Positions 22,801 to 36,303 are shown, numbered from the stretch's first letter. The stretch: DNA of 64,000 bases from Eublepharis macularius (GCF_028583425.1 NC_072801.1:12668001-12732000); one strand, 5' to 3'. Translations and numbers: made by a program. Notes: generated by a model from the letters alone, not told the origin.

Positions 22801-24141
22801 TATCGCGGCAGCTGAGGCAGAAAATCTATAATGTCTATCTCTTATGATGCACAAGCAAGCACGCACACCGTTGATTTAAAAAAAAAAAAATCAGCTGAAC
22901 ATTTGCTGCCACATAATAGCACAGGTGGCAGATACTGGGCTACCATTAAAGGGGCAGTAAAGTAATTATTCGTATGCTATTATATATTGCCACTGAAGAA
23001 GGGGCATTTTTGGGATTTTCTGCAATGGTGTCAGTGTCTCTAGAGCCATTTCTGGCAAGGTCCTTCCTGGCTAGATCTTGCAAAAAGCTTTGTTGGTGCT
23101 TTTCATCTGAAGCCAATGTAACTTGCATGTTTGGGAGTGGCTGGACTTATTGAAAGCTGCCCTGGAGCAATCAGAGTCTGCGTGGTTCAGAAATGGACAG
23201 TGGCAAGGATGGCAGTGAGAGTGTGGTGGATTGTTGGGCTGACCTACGTTGGTTGCCATTATTGCCGTGATCCAAGCCAAGTGGACCCTGAAACACTGCC
23301 AGTGTCGCAAGAGCCGGTTGGTTCATCCTTGCCAGTGACCTACCAGGAACACTCCTAGTGGGTTAAAGAGCCAGTCCATCCCGTCCTGCGCATGCTCTAA
23401 TTCTAATTGTTCATAAATTGTATATATTTTTTAGAAATTTGGAGTTGAAGCCCACATTTTGCTTATTTCATTTTTTAAAAATTTGATTTGGCATTACTGT
23501 ATGGTTTCTGCAGGAATTTCTAAGTATTTTGTCTTGGTGTCTGCTTTTTTAAAAAAAAGTCAATATTGTGTTAGGGGCATAGCATCCCAACCAGAGTCTA
23601 AGCTGCAGAATATTTTTCGGACGGTGGCAGCCTAAGAATGCATCTAGTAATTTTGATTGGGAACTCTGTATGGATGACAACAGTGTCTTCTGCTTGCCGG
23701 AGTATGAAAAATCCCACTTTAAATCATTTCTCCTCTCCCTTTGGTCTCCTGTTCATATGTTTTACAGCTATTCCATTACGAAGAACGTGCTGTAAAAAGA
23801 ATTTATGGACCAAGTTGTCTCAATTAAAAAAACAAATTTGAAAACTGGCTTTCCCCCCGTGTTAAGTAACAGTGCCATTAGCTATTTAAGTGTCAGCTGT
23901 GAGAATTTCCATGTAAATCATCATTGAGAAACCAGACAAAACTCAGCATTACTCTGAAGGTTTTATTTTCGTTCACTTTGTCATTAAGCCGGTCTGTTTG
24001 TATCCATCATGGCACCCACGTGAGTTCTTAAATGCTTGCAAGCTCTCTTCCAAATGCAGTATGGGGGTTGTGAGGTCCCCAGGAAGTGATGTTTTGAGAC
24101 CCCCCCCCTCATTTCCTGTGTCTGTTTTTTCCATTTCATAG

Positions 24142-24278
24142 TGAATTGCCTCACCCTCCTCAGAACCTTCTGGCCACCTTGAACTCTTCCTTCAGCCGCA
24201 GCGTGATCCTCTCTTGGGTGCGGCCCTTTGATGGAAACAGCCCCGTTCTTTACTACATCGTAGAACTCTCCGAGAACA
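24142..24278 (+). CDS. SDK2: SDK2 exon: first half of FN3 domain 1
   Basis: This 137-bp exon has a strong pyrimidine tract (tgttttttccatttcatag) and donor gtaagt. It encodes ELPHPPQNLLATLNSSFSRS followed by VILSWVRPFDGNSPVLYYIV, the A to C strands of the first FN3 domain, with the conserved Trp and the FDGNSP turn typical of Sidekicks. NSS is a possible N-glycosylation site. It enters in phase 2 and leaves in phase 1, exactly as needed by its neighbours. The preceding intron is about 21 kb and the following one about 17.5 kb, both swollen by transposons. Confidence 0.95.
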
Positions 24279-24874
24279 GTAAGTGCAGCAAAAACTAATT
24301 TCTACTCACTTCTATTCTTAGCCTATGAAAACCTCATAACTTTCCTTGCCCCCCACTTCTCCGTATGTCCTGGCAAGAGCACATTAAAAGCAGCTGGCCT
24401 GCTTGTCTGTTCCTCCAATGGCAAATTTAGTGGTGGATTTTATTATTTTTTAAAAAATAATAATTCTCTTCCCAAGTGAGCACTACCTTGTTCTGCTACA
24501 CTGGGGATTCTAATTGGGTGCTCCTTTTAGCCACAGATGCTTTTCAGATGGCTGCACAGGGCTTTGTGTTGGAGTTAATATGCCAGGGTTGGTTGCCTTG
24601 ATGTTCACTGCTCAAGAGTGCAATTATTGAGCTCTGATGCCGTTCGGCTTATGACTATTTTCATGGAAGTAGTGACTGGGGAAAAAAGACCAATTGAAGT
24701 GTCATTTTACTCCCTGAGCTCCTTTGCTGAAGTTCAGTTGAAAGGTGTTGAGGTCCGAAGCAGTGAAAAACCTGACCTTCCTAACTGCCTGTGCAGCCTC
24801 CATTACAAACTCTGTCTTATGGGCTACTTTGCCTTCATCCTAAACTTCAAGTCTCTTTCACACTTGGATATATG

Positions 24875-25100
24875 CAGGGCTTTTTTTCAGCTGGAATGTG
24901 GTGGAACGGAGTTCGGGAACCTCTTGAAAATGGTCACATGGCTGGTGGCCCCGCCCCCTGATCTCCAGGCAGAGGGCGGAGGGCAATCTAAACAACCCTC
25001 TGTCTGGAGATCAGGGGGTGGGGCCACCAGCCATGTGACCATTTTCTCCAAGGGCAACCCACTGAGTACCACCACCTCTTTTCCCAGAAAAAAAACCCTG
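24875..25100. mobile_element. hAT-type MITE, CAGGGC family, copy 3
   Basis: Flanked by perfect 8-bp duplications GATATATG (24867-24874 and 25101-25108). The ends are CAGGGCTTTTTTTC and AAAAAAAACCCTG. The whole element folds into one long hairpin through tggtcacatggctggtggcc and its inverse. A 177-residue frame that runs through it is an artefact. Confidence 0.9.
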
Positions 25101-26539
25101 GATATATGTAAAAAAATCTTCTTAGGGTTACTAGCTTGCTGCTGCTCCTGAATGGAAGGAAGCCATTGTTTCTCCCTGGCCACATTTTTGACTCCGACCT
25201 TTTACTGGCCCTCTTTCCTTCTTATTCTGCAGCATGTCTGGAATCCTGCTGTCCAAAGTAGACAACTCTTATACATATAATGGTTTTCAGCTGCCATTAT
25301 TTACCTTTAAAGACCAAACACGCTTCTGGTTTATACATGATATCTTGGTTTATATTGTGATAAGGATAACAAGAGCTGAATGTCAAAATATTGCTTAAAT
25401 AATAGAATGTTGAAAAGGATGATATGAATATTGAACTGGCCCTTTGTTATGCAGGTACCCCTTCTTGTTGTTTTCTTTCATTTGAATCCAGCAGTACCTT
25501 AAAGAAAAAGGGAGCTTTGACTCACAAAAGCTTATACCATGGGCGGGGGGGAATTGGTTTTTCAGGTACTACCACAGGCTAACACAGCTACCCATCCGAA
25601 ACTGTTTTCTTTAACGTTGCTGTAACTAAGGAAGGTGGCAATCCCTGTGCTGGTTCTCCATCTTAATAAGATTCAAGGAGCTAATGACCCTTTGTGTAGC
25701 ATCAATCTCAAGCTAGCGTTCCAGCAGCCTCGCTTGCTTTCTTCCAAAGTTGACTCTTCCTTGGGCATCTCCTGGTTCTTGATGATACTAGTGTACATAT
25801 GGAGTCATCGATTTCTTCCCAATCAGTTTTTCCGCTGCTTGCTGTTGCTGTGTTGGAGTAGCTGAGAAAGGGGAATGGAAACATCAGATGCAATAAATGC
25901 CATGCACATGTACACATATATACCCAAATACATGTGTACATTGTGTCCCTTCTTCATTAATATCTATTAGTACTTGAACATTAAAGCAATGTTGTATTAT
26001 ATGTGAAAGTCCAATGATCCAATCTGTTGCAGTGTTCCCCTTTTTAGCTGCCAAGTACTTCGATCATGCTCTTGTTTGCAATTTAAATGCTATTCCATGA
26101 CAAACAGGATTGTAAACAGAGTTCTGATGAGGCTCTGGACAGAGGCGTTGGGGGAGTCAGCCATGGAAATGGTGATCATGCTGTCAACTGGAAAATACAG
26201 TAATTCACCTCTAAAAATCTGTAAGAAGCTCAGCAGAGATCTGATAACATCCAACAGAAATTGTTTTGATAATCCTGTAGAGCACTAAGGGATTTTCTGA
26301 ACTCCCACAGACTGTCAGACAAATCTAATGATTTTAGCTGATGCCATTGTAATCGACCACTGGAAGGGTCTCCGAGCATATCAGATACACATGCATCACT
26401 AAGCGTTGTGTCGGTAAGCACACAAACAAAAAGAAGAGTCCAGGGTGCAAGAGTTGGAGAGAGAGGGCCTTTCTTTTCTTTGGCGCAGTCTGGTGATTCG
26501 GGGGTACAGTTTTGGACTGATGGAAATATTAACAGCATA

Positions 26540-26780
26540 CGAATAGCTCTGCGGGATCAGACCTGTGGTTCTTCTAAATCATGCTTCACACAGTGACCAA
26601 CTAGATGCCCTGGAGCATAAAGGCGAAGGCGTCCCCTTGATGTTGCTTCTTCGCACTGGCATTCCGAGGTTGACTGCCTCTGGCCATGTATGTTCCCTTT
26701 ATTCACCATGGCCAGGAACCATTGATTGGTTTCCCCTCACTGAATCTGTCCAATCCGCCCATGTCCAGGGCCATTAGTAC
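26540..26780 (+). repeat. Interspersed repeat, family copy b
   Basis: The order gcgggatcagacctgtggtt, ttcacacagtgaccaactag, atgccctggagcataaaggc, and then ggcattccgaggttgactgc with attcaccatggccag corresponds to the copies at 18139-18260, 18730-18820 and 62885-62965. It has no coding capacity. Confidence 0.5.
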
Positions 26781-27368
26781 ATTCGCTGGAAGCAAATTCT
26801 GCAATTGAATTATTCATTGAGTGAAAAAGTATCTCGTTTTGTCTGCGAATTTATTGCCCATCAGCTTAGATGCGACCAAGTTCTAACATGGGAGATGTCT
26901 GCTGGGCTCTGACCCAAAGAATCTGGTTTTGAATCGCAGATTTCCCACGGAATCGTTTGGCAGCCTTGATCAACCCACACGTGCGGTTTATTTTATTCTA
27001 AAATATTCATCTCTCTTTCTTCTGAAGTTGTCTTATCCCAAACTGAACGACTGATTGGTACATCTAATTCGGTATTGTCTACTGCAGGGATCACCAGCCC
27101 TTTACTTAATGAAAGATATTTCAGAGTAGTGAAAAATATTCTTTACTGCTTCTCTCCCCCCTCCCCGGCATGTTACCAAGTTTTGTTCTGTCCTACAAAC
27201 TGAACAAGAAATGAAGCTATCAGCTAAGCAGCCCTGAGAAACATCCTATGAAACAAAAGCTTTTTTTAAAAAAAAAAAGCCTAGAGCAGATCTTTTTGCA
27301 GTATGTTCCTGGGTCTTCTAGGGGATGCCAAAACTATGCTACAACAACTGGTGAGCTATCAATAGCTC

Positions 27369-27771
27369 CAGGGCTTTTTTTCGGGGAAAAGAGGTGGTGG
27401 AACTCAGTGGGTTGCCAGCAGAGGGGGCAACTCTTGGCGGGAGGTAGTACCCCTGGTACCACATGCATGTGTGCAAAGTGCGCACATGCTCCCAGGACTG
27501 CACAATGACATCACTTTGGGTCAGCTGGAACAAGGGGGGAGTTTTTAAAAGTTTAAATCACCCTCGGTGAAAATAGTCACATGGCTGGTGGCCCCGCCCC
27601 CTGATCTCCAGACAGAGGGGAGTTTAGATTGCCCTCTGCGCCGCTGGAGCAGCAAGGAGGGCAATCTAAACTCCCCTCTGGAGAGCAGGGGGCGGGGCCA
27701 GCAGCCATGTGACCATTTTCCAGAGGTGCTGGAACTCCATTCCACCGCGTTCCTGCTGAAAAAAAGCCCTG
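27369..27771. mobile_element. hAT-type MITE, CAGGGC family, copy 4 (full length)
   Basis: Perfect duplications AATAGCTC lie at 27361-27368 and 27772-27779. At 403 bp this is the longest undisturbed copy. It contains an outer asymmetric arm (tggaactcagtgggttgcca...gcacatgctcccagg) followed by the hairpin core with gccccgccccctgatctcca in both orientations. Confidence 0.9.
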
Positions 27772-29640
27772 AATAGCTCCCAAGCTATCAGGGAACGATG
27801 GCCTACTGTGATTGGCAGCAACTCTTCGAGGTCTCAAACAGATAAAGGCCTTTTGCAACAACAGCTACCTGAAATCCTTTTAACTGGGGATGCTACAGAT
27901 CAACTAGGGAACCTTCCGCATGCAAAACTTGTGCTCTGCTATTGACTAACAGCCTCTCCCTTTCTTTTGACTCCTGTGTGCAAACTTTCCCTGTACTTTG
28001 CATAAGAAATTAGCTAGCATGGTCTTCGCTTGTTCTATTTGGTGGCACAGGTGTCTTTTTTCTGTATCTGGACTGCCAGAGATTTTTATGCATGCTTGAC
28101 ATGAGCTTGTTCGTATTGCTAGCTTTTTAACTGTCAGCGGTGGTACAAGATGTGTTGTGCATCCTAATCCCAGCTTGCTGTTATGCAGATAAAAGTTGAC
28201 GGGAGTTTGTGTGTGTGTGTTTTTCAGTTGCCAGAGGTGCGTTGCAAACATGATGCCATTGTGTTTTAACGTGGTCTGGGTTTTTCATCAAAAAGCCTAA
28301 CAGGAGTTTGATACATACTTTACCACGTGTGTGTATATATGTGTAACTGTTGCCAAACTGTGTCCTCAGTTCCTCGACTGTTCCCTTTTTTGACTGCCAA
28401 AGGTTCAAATGTCTCCTTAAAAGGTTCATCCGCAAGATATTTTTAAATTCTATCAACTACGAAAACTCATAATAAAGGTCTGTTGCTGAAGCAACGACGA
28501 GTGGCAAAGACTGGAATTTATCTCACAGAAGACTTGTTTTTCTGATCCACCAATTTTGCTGACCTTTTTTTGTCTGTCTGTCTTTTCTGGCAGCTTTCTC
28601 AACAGCCATCCTTTTTTTAGCTGACCTTCTGGTCAGTGGTGGGTGGTGCCTTGAGGGCTGGTAAGATGGAGGGATGATTAATCTGCACAATAAATAAAAA
28701 GTGGACACAATCTGCATCTAGACTGTCCCTTTACACCTGGACTTTACACTCTGCAAATGTACAGTGAAGGTACGCTTGGCAGTAGCAGCGGACAGCAAGA
28801 CAACCAACTCAACATGCAACAACCACACAAGTGGGGCTGCATCTGCTCATCTTTGAATATTTGCATTGATGTTGTACTTACACATACTGTTGGGGAATTG
28901 CAAGCAAAAGCCTTGTCCAAACAGAAAGAAGCTGCACTGATAAGGAAGCTAAAAGCTACTGCAGCCCAGACAGTGGCCGCCCATCCAGTTCAGGCATCAG
29001 CATGCTTAGCCGTTGGCCAGAGTGAAGCCCTCATTTGTCTTCTCCTGGCTCGTCAGTAGAGTCCCAGTGAATCCCTGCCCAGACTTCTCATTCTCATCTC
29101 CTAGGACTGCGGCTGCTCCTCCAGTGTTGCTTCATGGGCAAGATTTCTTCTGCCCGTGGAGAGCTCCTCTGTGCCTTGAAAAGAGAAGAGTGGGGCATCT
29201 TTGCAGGGAAGCAGGGGCTTGCCTGCTGAATTCCACAAAGAGAAGGCAAGACTGCTTGTGGATGAGGCTGGCAGGTTGTCACCCCTTGGATGCGTGGCAA
29301 GTAAGGAGACGGGCAGAAGGGGAGTGGAGGCAGCTGAGCCAGGTGCCATGGAAGAGTGACTTGTTCAACCTAATCGGTCCCCTTCCCCTGTTTCTTGCCT
29401 GGAACAAGAACAGATGAGTCATGGAAAGAAGAAGAGTCTTGGTGGGCAGAGTCTGAGCCAAGTGAAAACATCTGCAGCCTTGACCACACCTCACATTGAC
29501 ATGTTACTCATGTATCTCAGCCTGCTAGTTGGTTGTTTCTAGGGTCCAGGTTTCACATAATACCCATCCATGGTCTGAAGTTATGGTTTTGGAAGCTGAT
29601 GTATGAAAATGGAAGTTTTCCAGATACTGTCAGTTGCAGG

Positions 29641-29668
29641 CAGAGAGAGAGAGAGAGAGAGAGAGAGC
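29641..29668. repeat. (AG)n microsatellite
   Basis: About 13 uninterrupted AG units lie between ggc and ccctcc. It is expected to be length-variable. Confidence 0.95.
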
Positions 29669-30958
29669 CCTCCTTGAGAGTGTGTTCCAGGTAGCTTCCA
29701 CAGAATGAAAGATTATCTCTGTCTGTCTGGCATAATGGAGGCTCATTTAATAGTTTGATCCTGTTTGCCTGCTGTTACTGCTGTGGAGCTTCTCCAGGCT
29801 TTCTGGGCCAGGTGAGAGACAGTAATCCCCAAAGGAAAGGAGAGGTGGGTGTTGACATTTTAATAGAATGTTTCCTTTTCTGGAAGCAGAGGAGAAAAGG
29901 GCAACCCAAAAGGACTGGGCACGCGGAAGCCTCTCGTCCTTTTTAGACTGTGCAACAAACTTCTTTGCTGTTCAGTCTTTCTGTTTTATGCTTAAGGGAG
30001 GAGCAGCCTTTGAAAAGGTTTAGTTTGACTGTCAAGAGAAGGCTTGTGATTTAAATTTTAAAGATACGCGGCGAACTTGCTGAATCCTGGCTCCCTGCGA
30101 ACACAAAGCTTCCCCGCAAACCACTTTTCTATACAAAGCGAGAGTGCCCGGGAGATGAATAGGGTTCGTTTATATTAGTTTTCAGTTTAATCTCTCTTTC
30201 TGCCAGATCTTTTATCTTCCACCAGAAGAGGAGGGGGGGAAAAGAATAAATAAAGTATTCTACAGATGCAGCATATAAACATAGCACATCCCCTAAGCTG
30301 GTGGAAAGATTAATAGGTTCTGTGGTTGAATCAAACTGTTCACTCGATTGAATAGGCCTGGGTTAAGCACTCTTGAGTGGTGTTTGCTCTTTCAGTAAAC
30401 AAATGAAACAGAATTGCTCCAGGAAACAGACGGGTGACAATTAGCTCATTTATGGACATTCAACATTCTCGTTAGCGTCTGTGCTTCCATTTTCTTGATT
30501 AAGTCCTTAAGGCTTCTGTATCAGTTCTGCCCTGCCTTCATTTGGCTTCCCATTCATTTTTGTCTTGTACTTTGGATACAACACAATAATTTTTTTTTTC
30601 ATTTGTAAGAGAACATCCATAAAAATGGATGGGATGGCAGCAGAAGGAGTAATCTGTATTTTATAGAGTGTTATGGGAAATACATTTCTTTGCTGGGTTG
30701 CATCGGTGTGTCACATAACATTGGCTGACTTGACTAGCTGGCCCTTGGCATTAATCAGTAGCTCTCTTGCACCTTGGCACTGAAACCCTTTTACTTTGAA
30801 GGAAGCCCCGGTTACTTTCAATGTGCACACGTTTGGTCTGGATTGCAATGTAGCCAAATTTTAACAATCATAAATAATAGCATTTATATATCTCTTCATA
30901 ATGCTCACAGGGCTTGTTGTACATTATCTCACTAACTAACAGTGCTGTCCTCAGCACA

Positions 30959-31150
30959 GGCCATTTCCACACTACTCACCTTCATCTGGAACGCTGCGGG
31001 ATGTCACGAAAAAAACGCGGAAGAAAGCGTCTTCTCGCATGAGTTTTGCATGACATCACACAAAACTCACGCGAGAAGACGCTATCTTCCATGTTTTTTT
31101 CACGATGTTCCGCAGCATTCCGGATGAAGTTGAGTAGTGTGGAAATGGCC
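30959..31150. mobile_element. 192-bp palindromic MITE
   Basis: The arms are inverted copies: GGCCATTTCCACACTACTCA on the left and TGAGTAGTGTGGAAATGGCC on the right. They continue inward through catctggaacgctgcgggat / cgcagcattccggatg and gcgtcttctcgc / gcgagaagacgc. Only a short loop separates them. No clear target duplication was seen, so I leave the superfamily open. Confidence 0.7.
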
Positions 31151-32858
31151 AAAGTTATGCCCTTCTAAGCCTATTGACTTCAAAGAGGATAACTCCACTT
31201 AGTGCTGATCTGCAGATTCGGTGCTGAGGGATGTATTGTTTTGGTAACCTGTATGCTCAACACACTGGTTCACACATGCTTGCTCGACACTACATTGAGT
31301 GACCATGTGCATGTACAAATGGAGCATTGCAGGTATAATGAATAGAATTGTGATTCTTAACATCATGTTCAGCTGCTAGAGCAATCAGGTATAGAAATGT
31401 GAAGACATTGGTGATCAGGCATGTATGAACGAGTCCCAATGCTCGGGACTATAGTCACCAAATATCTAATACCTACCCTTCCAAAGCACTTGCTGAAGAG
31501 CTCTTGCTGAGCATGTGGTGCTTGGAAAAACCAAGGAGGGAAGGGGGAACAGAACTTTACACAACTGAGCTACGTGTATGCGACATCTCTCGGGTGCAGG
31601 GTTGTTTGAAAACCAAATATATGAACTTCCACTGGTGCAGATCTGGACCAGTTCAGCCATCAGTCAGGCAAAGGGCCTGGTCCACATGCATGCAGCAGTG
31701 AGTTTCCTGGGTGGTTTATCCTCCAGCAGCTTTCCAGAGGTGCTTAAAAAACAGCTTTGGGGTCAGTATTACGAGCCACCAGAGGAAACATGGCCAAACC
31801 AACCCAGAGGTTTGGTGCACACACATCACTGAGGTGCAGTTACAGGAAATAAAAGGGAGATCTGTCAAGGTAGCTTTTTTGTGAAGGGCTTCCTGCGAGC
31901 TCCCCCCGCCCCTGCAAGTGACGGCCTGACACTAAGATCCCTGATGCTTGCTGTGCCTGAAACCATTCTTTCTTTAAAACAAAGGTCTGCTATAATAAAT
32001 ATACTCTTAGTGGCTTAAAAACATTCTTGTAGCTTCTTTATAATTGTGCTAGCAGAGTGGCGCAGAGGATGTTAACTTGCTGCTGTGCTAGCTGGCAGAT
32101 TGGTGATTTATATGTTGGTGCGAAGCTTCCCCCAAATAGTGTGACATTTTGTAAAGTTCCTCTTCATTATTCCACCGTTAATGTGTTCATCACGGTGCCC
32201 ACAACGGGACAGTAGTACAAGACTAATGAGTTAGATGTATGGGTCTGAAGCTGTTCTCTTTCACGTAGATGCTAGATGCTCTCGAGTTGTTTGATGGCTT
32301 GCAATAGTTCTGGTGAATTTTGATGCTGGAACTCCTCTCCATTGACTCCATTTGGGGAGACAAGAGATAAAGGGAAAGGGGTTAGAAAGCCTATAATTCC
32401 CCCCAGTGCTTAAAAAACTCCTGCATTTGAAACATTCCCTCCCCCCACCCCCACCTGTTCCTCCAGTCTGCAGTTTCTTCAGAAACATTTTCCACCATGT
32501 TCAAGACTTATTTCTTTTCCGGATTTAACACAATCAGGGGCCGTATGTTGAACATGGATACCGTCACAATGCTTTTTAATTAATTACATTTTGCCTAGGT
32601 ATTCCAGGACTGTTCTGATGCTAGTCAACCAGTAAGGTGAATTTAAACAAAGACTACGCAGGGCAATGCTTCCTGAACTGGTAGACATTTTCCTTGAAAT
32701 ATCACTGTAGGGGGCATCTGGCAATAAATCGCTACTTCTTTTCTCTCTATCCTACTATTACTTCCTTTTCAGCTTAGGGTGCTATTAATATGTTCAATTG
32801 CCCACATGTTTCATTTTGTTGCATTCCCCTGAAAATGCAGTTAGTAAAGGGTGATCAC

Positions 32859-34972
32859 TAGGGATGTGCAATTTGGGTTTGGTATTTGGTAAAAATTACC
32901 AAATTTTACCTAATTTGGTAAAAATTGGTATTATTGAGCTTAAATCTGTTTTCCCGAATAAATTTGGTAATACCGAACTGAAGCTTACTGAATAAATTCA
33001 GTAAAATTCGGAAAGCATGGCTGCGCTGTTCCTTTCTGTTGCTTTGTTAAGCACAGAAACATTGCTCTCCACCTTTTTTAACCAGATTTGGGGGGGGGCA
33101 GTGAGGCAAAGGCAGAAGGGAGGGGGAAAGGGAAAGGGGGGGAAGGAGTGGCCAATTCTTGCAGCAGCTCTCCTTCCCTGGCCAATTGGATTCTCAAGAA
33201 GGAGAGTGCTTTTTTTAAACTACTGGAAATTGAGAGGCACTGCCTGTGTCATGGGTCAGTCAGGCACAGCCAGCCCTGACAAAGCAGACAGCTTGGCCGA
33301 AGAGGACAAAATAACCACAGCAAGGCTCTACTCACCTTCGGCTACGAGCAACCCACTACTGGTCAGCAGTGACCTGTCTGTCTTGGCCCAGGACACACCA
33401 ACTAGCTCCCCATGACCCACCTCGCCTCTGCTGGAGCACAGGCAGAAGAGGGTCCAGTGCAAATTACTGAAGAGGAGGCAAAGTGTGTGATTAGCAACTC
33501 AAAGGCACATGGGGCCAATCAAGGGTTTGGGGAGCGCACACATTGGCCAGGTGCAGCTTGGCAGCAAAATGCGCACCTTGGCAATAAAAGACGGGGGCAG
33601 GGGGGAGCAACCAGTTGTGGAAGCCACAAGTAGAATCACACTCGACCCACCACCATTGAACCTGATTCTGCCTAGCCCCTGTGATCTCAGACTGCCTTGA
33701 ACTACAACCTCAGACTGCTTTGAACTGCGATTGGATCCTGCTGCCCAATGAATGGAATCCTGACTGCTGCTGCCTGTGCTGAGACCTTCTGCACCGAGGA
33801 GTTCTGCTTGGGCCTGGTTTGAGAGTTGTAGACTCACTGGATTTTTTGCGGCTTGTTCTGTGGGGTGGGGGGAGGTGAGTGTTTTATCGTATAGTGAGTA
33901 ATTTGTTGTTTGGTGTTTTATAGTTCCTGTTAATTTTATTCAATTTACTTGTTCTTCTGGTGGGGGGCTGTTTTCCCCTGTTGTGGATGCTTCCTTTGTT
34001 GCTGTAAATTTTTGTTAGTTATTCTTTGGATGAGGGCTGCTTCCCCCAGTTGTTGGGACTTGCACTTTCTTTACAGACGTTTGGTTGGTGTTTTTGCTGG
34101 GTTCCGTTTTCTGTTAGCAAAGAAATTGGTTTGGCATTCAGTTATTGTTGGTGGTTGTTCTCCGGGGAGGGTGTCTGTTGGGGTGCTTGGTCCTTGTGTT
34201 TCTGCACATGGGCGTCAGCTTGGAGTTTTTCCCTCATGTGGAATGGCTGGGGGCACCTTGTTTAAGGGCCCACAGAATTGGACCTCAGTGTCTGCTATCC
34301 CTGAAACTTGGTGAGTCTTTAAAGGACAGTCAGGAGTAGGTCCACTGAACATTTTGGGGATTTTGCTTGCAAAATGCCACCCCCAGCCCCCTAGATAGCC
34401 TCCATAGTTCTTTCCATAGGGAATAATGGAGATTGGAGTTAGCTGAGGGCTCTTCCTTTGGGGGGGAGGGGTATAAAATGGCCCCCAGAGTCCAAGGTTC
34501 ATGAAACTTAGAGGGGTTGTTAGAGGACAGTTAGTAGTAGGTATGCTGCAAATTTGTTTGATTTTGTTTTCAAAATGCCACCTCCAGCCTCCTGGATAGT
34601 CCCCATAGTTTCCCCCATAGAGAATAATGGAGATTGGAGGTGGCTGGGGTGCCTTCTTTGGGTGGGCATAAAACGATCCCTCGGGGTACAATCTTTATGA
34701 AACTTGGAGGCTTCTTAGAGGACAGGTAGGAGTAGGTCCCCTGCAAATTTGGTGACATTTGGTTTAAAGATGACCTCCCCCCCCAGGCCACCGGATACCC
34801 CCTAATTGAGTTTCCCACAGGAAACAATGGCCAAATTTTACCAAATTTGCTTTGTATTACCGTACTGAACTGGAGAATGAATTCGGTATTCGGGAGGTGC
34901 CAAGTTTTTTTCCCCTCAGTTCGGCATTACCAAACTGAATCAACTGATTTTTTCCCCTGTGCACAACCCCTA
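32859..34972. mobile_element. Non-autonomous hAT-like element, 2.1 kb
   Basis: Perfect 8-bp duplications GTGATCAC lie at 32851-32858 and 34973-34980. The ends are TAGGGATGTGCA and, inverted, TAGGGGTTGTGCA. Near both ends are AT-rich palindromic motifs (ttggtaaaaattaccaaa). The interior has no transposase-like frame. Its right part holds three tandem units of about 197 bp, listed separately. Confidence 0.75.
34290..34830. repeat. Three degenerate ~197-bp tandem units
   Basis: Units beginning near 34303, 34501 and 34697 each contain tgaaactt, a gaggacag / aggacag block, aggtcc or aggtat, gcaaat, aaaatgccacc-type sequence, and the next unit's gaataatggagattgg. They differ from each other by many substitutions. 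Confidence 0.65.
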
Positions 34973-36303
34973 GTGATCACCCCCAGACCGCAGGCTCAAA
35001 TCAGAGAGGGCTTGCAATCATATGAGAACTCTCAGAGGAAAACACAGTCTGCCCTGCAAAAGGATTTTCCAGTTGCTTGTCAGTTGGGGTCCCAATCAAA
35101 GCCTAATCAAAACTCAGTCCATCTGCAGCAGGAGACTGTTAATTGGCAGGTGGCCAGCCAGTGGACTGTGAGTGGGGCTCTTCAGCTCTCCCTCTAAGGG
35201 GGCCCGGACCTCCCAGCATCAGTCCCCCATTCCCCACCACAGCTTCACAGGCTGGTGAGGGAGAAATGGGGAGGGGGGTTCCACTGTCACTTCCAGCACA
35301 AAACTGGAAGTGACGTCATCATCACATCGAGATGACGGTCTAGGATTCGTCCAAAACTTTATGATTTAATCACAAAGTCATTTGATAAAATTTCCAGTTT
35401 TGCACCAGAAAGGGCTGCCCCTGGCTCCCAATTTCTTCTATCACCCTTCCTAGCTCCCCTTCCTCCTGCTTCTCTGTAACCACCTTTTGTTCTCTGTCCT
35501 TCATCTGCAGCATCTTGGATTACATTTCCCAGGTGCTCCTTGGTACCTTAAATACTCCCAGAAGAGCACCTGAGACTTTGGGGAGGGAGGAAAGCTGGAA
35601 GGAAGGCAGGGAGGAGCATCTGATGGGCCTGAAAAATGGCAGTGGAGTAACTTCTGCCATGGCCACCAAGCCCACCATATCTTGGAGAATAACCTTAAAT
35701 GTTACGTTCTACCCTTTTAAAAATGTCTGAGCATGTAGAATCCGCAGCAGAATCTTTCTTGTCTTGTTGCAGTGAGCCATTTTAGCTCAGAAAGTTTCTC
35801 TTCATACCTGCTTGAATGCAGTGGGGGAGGAAGATATTCTAGGCTAGCTGTGAATTTCATTACAATCCTTCAGCCCGAGCCACTCATGGGTGTGGTTCTA
35901 TAATGGACTGCCAAACAGATGGGTTGAGAAATACACAGCCCATCTGTCTTTATCATGCTCATTTCCTCCTTTATTAAAATGTTAATGAATATAGTTTTTA
36001 TTTATTATGCAGTGACATGTGCAGCATGCCTTTTCAGCAGAGAAATGTTCAATCTGCCGAACCATGTGGGTTGATGAGGAAAAGTGCCTTCTTTTACCAA
36101 ACAGAAACTTCGCTCAGAAGTTCCTCTCTGAGAAGTTAAATGAATGGCCACTGAGTCCAAGGATTAGCATGCCTAGGAGAAAGTATAATACAGAAGGTGT
36201 TGCAAGAGCACACCTCCTCTTTCTGATGTTACATCTTTAGAAATATTTCTTCTCTCAGGGTACTCTATCTGAATTTTCACTTTTAAAAAATTATTATTAT
36301 TAC

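Larger units (their letters stand above)
2783..24141 (+). other. SDK2: SDK2 intron (21.4 kb)
   Basis: This large intron holds LINE tails, several MITEs, a split-repeat tyrosine-recombinase element with a nested L1-type insert, and microsatellite-like tracts, all listed separately. Stretches in which I recognise nothing include 3640-4080, 4650-5900, 6350-8990, 9430-9800, 9950-10660, 17800-18130, 18850-19570 and 19860-24120, apart from old, unclassifiable repeat traces. It ends in a strong acceptor at 24140-24141. Confidence 0.8.

Noticed and set aside
24618..25151. 177-residue plus-strand frame
   Set aside because: It runs through a CAGGGC-family MITE and flanking intron, without homology or splice support.
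28757..29417. Overlapping frames of 100 and 134 residues
   Set aside because: No recognisable domain, no splice or promoter context; probably chance.
33017..33415. 132-residue plus-strand frame in the 2.1-kb hAT element
   Set aside because: Low-complexity sequence with no transposase motif.
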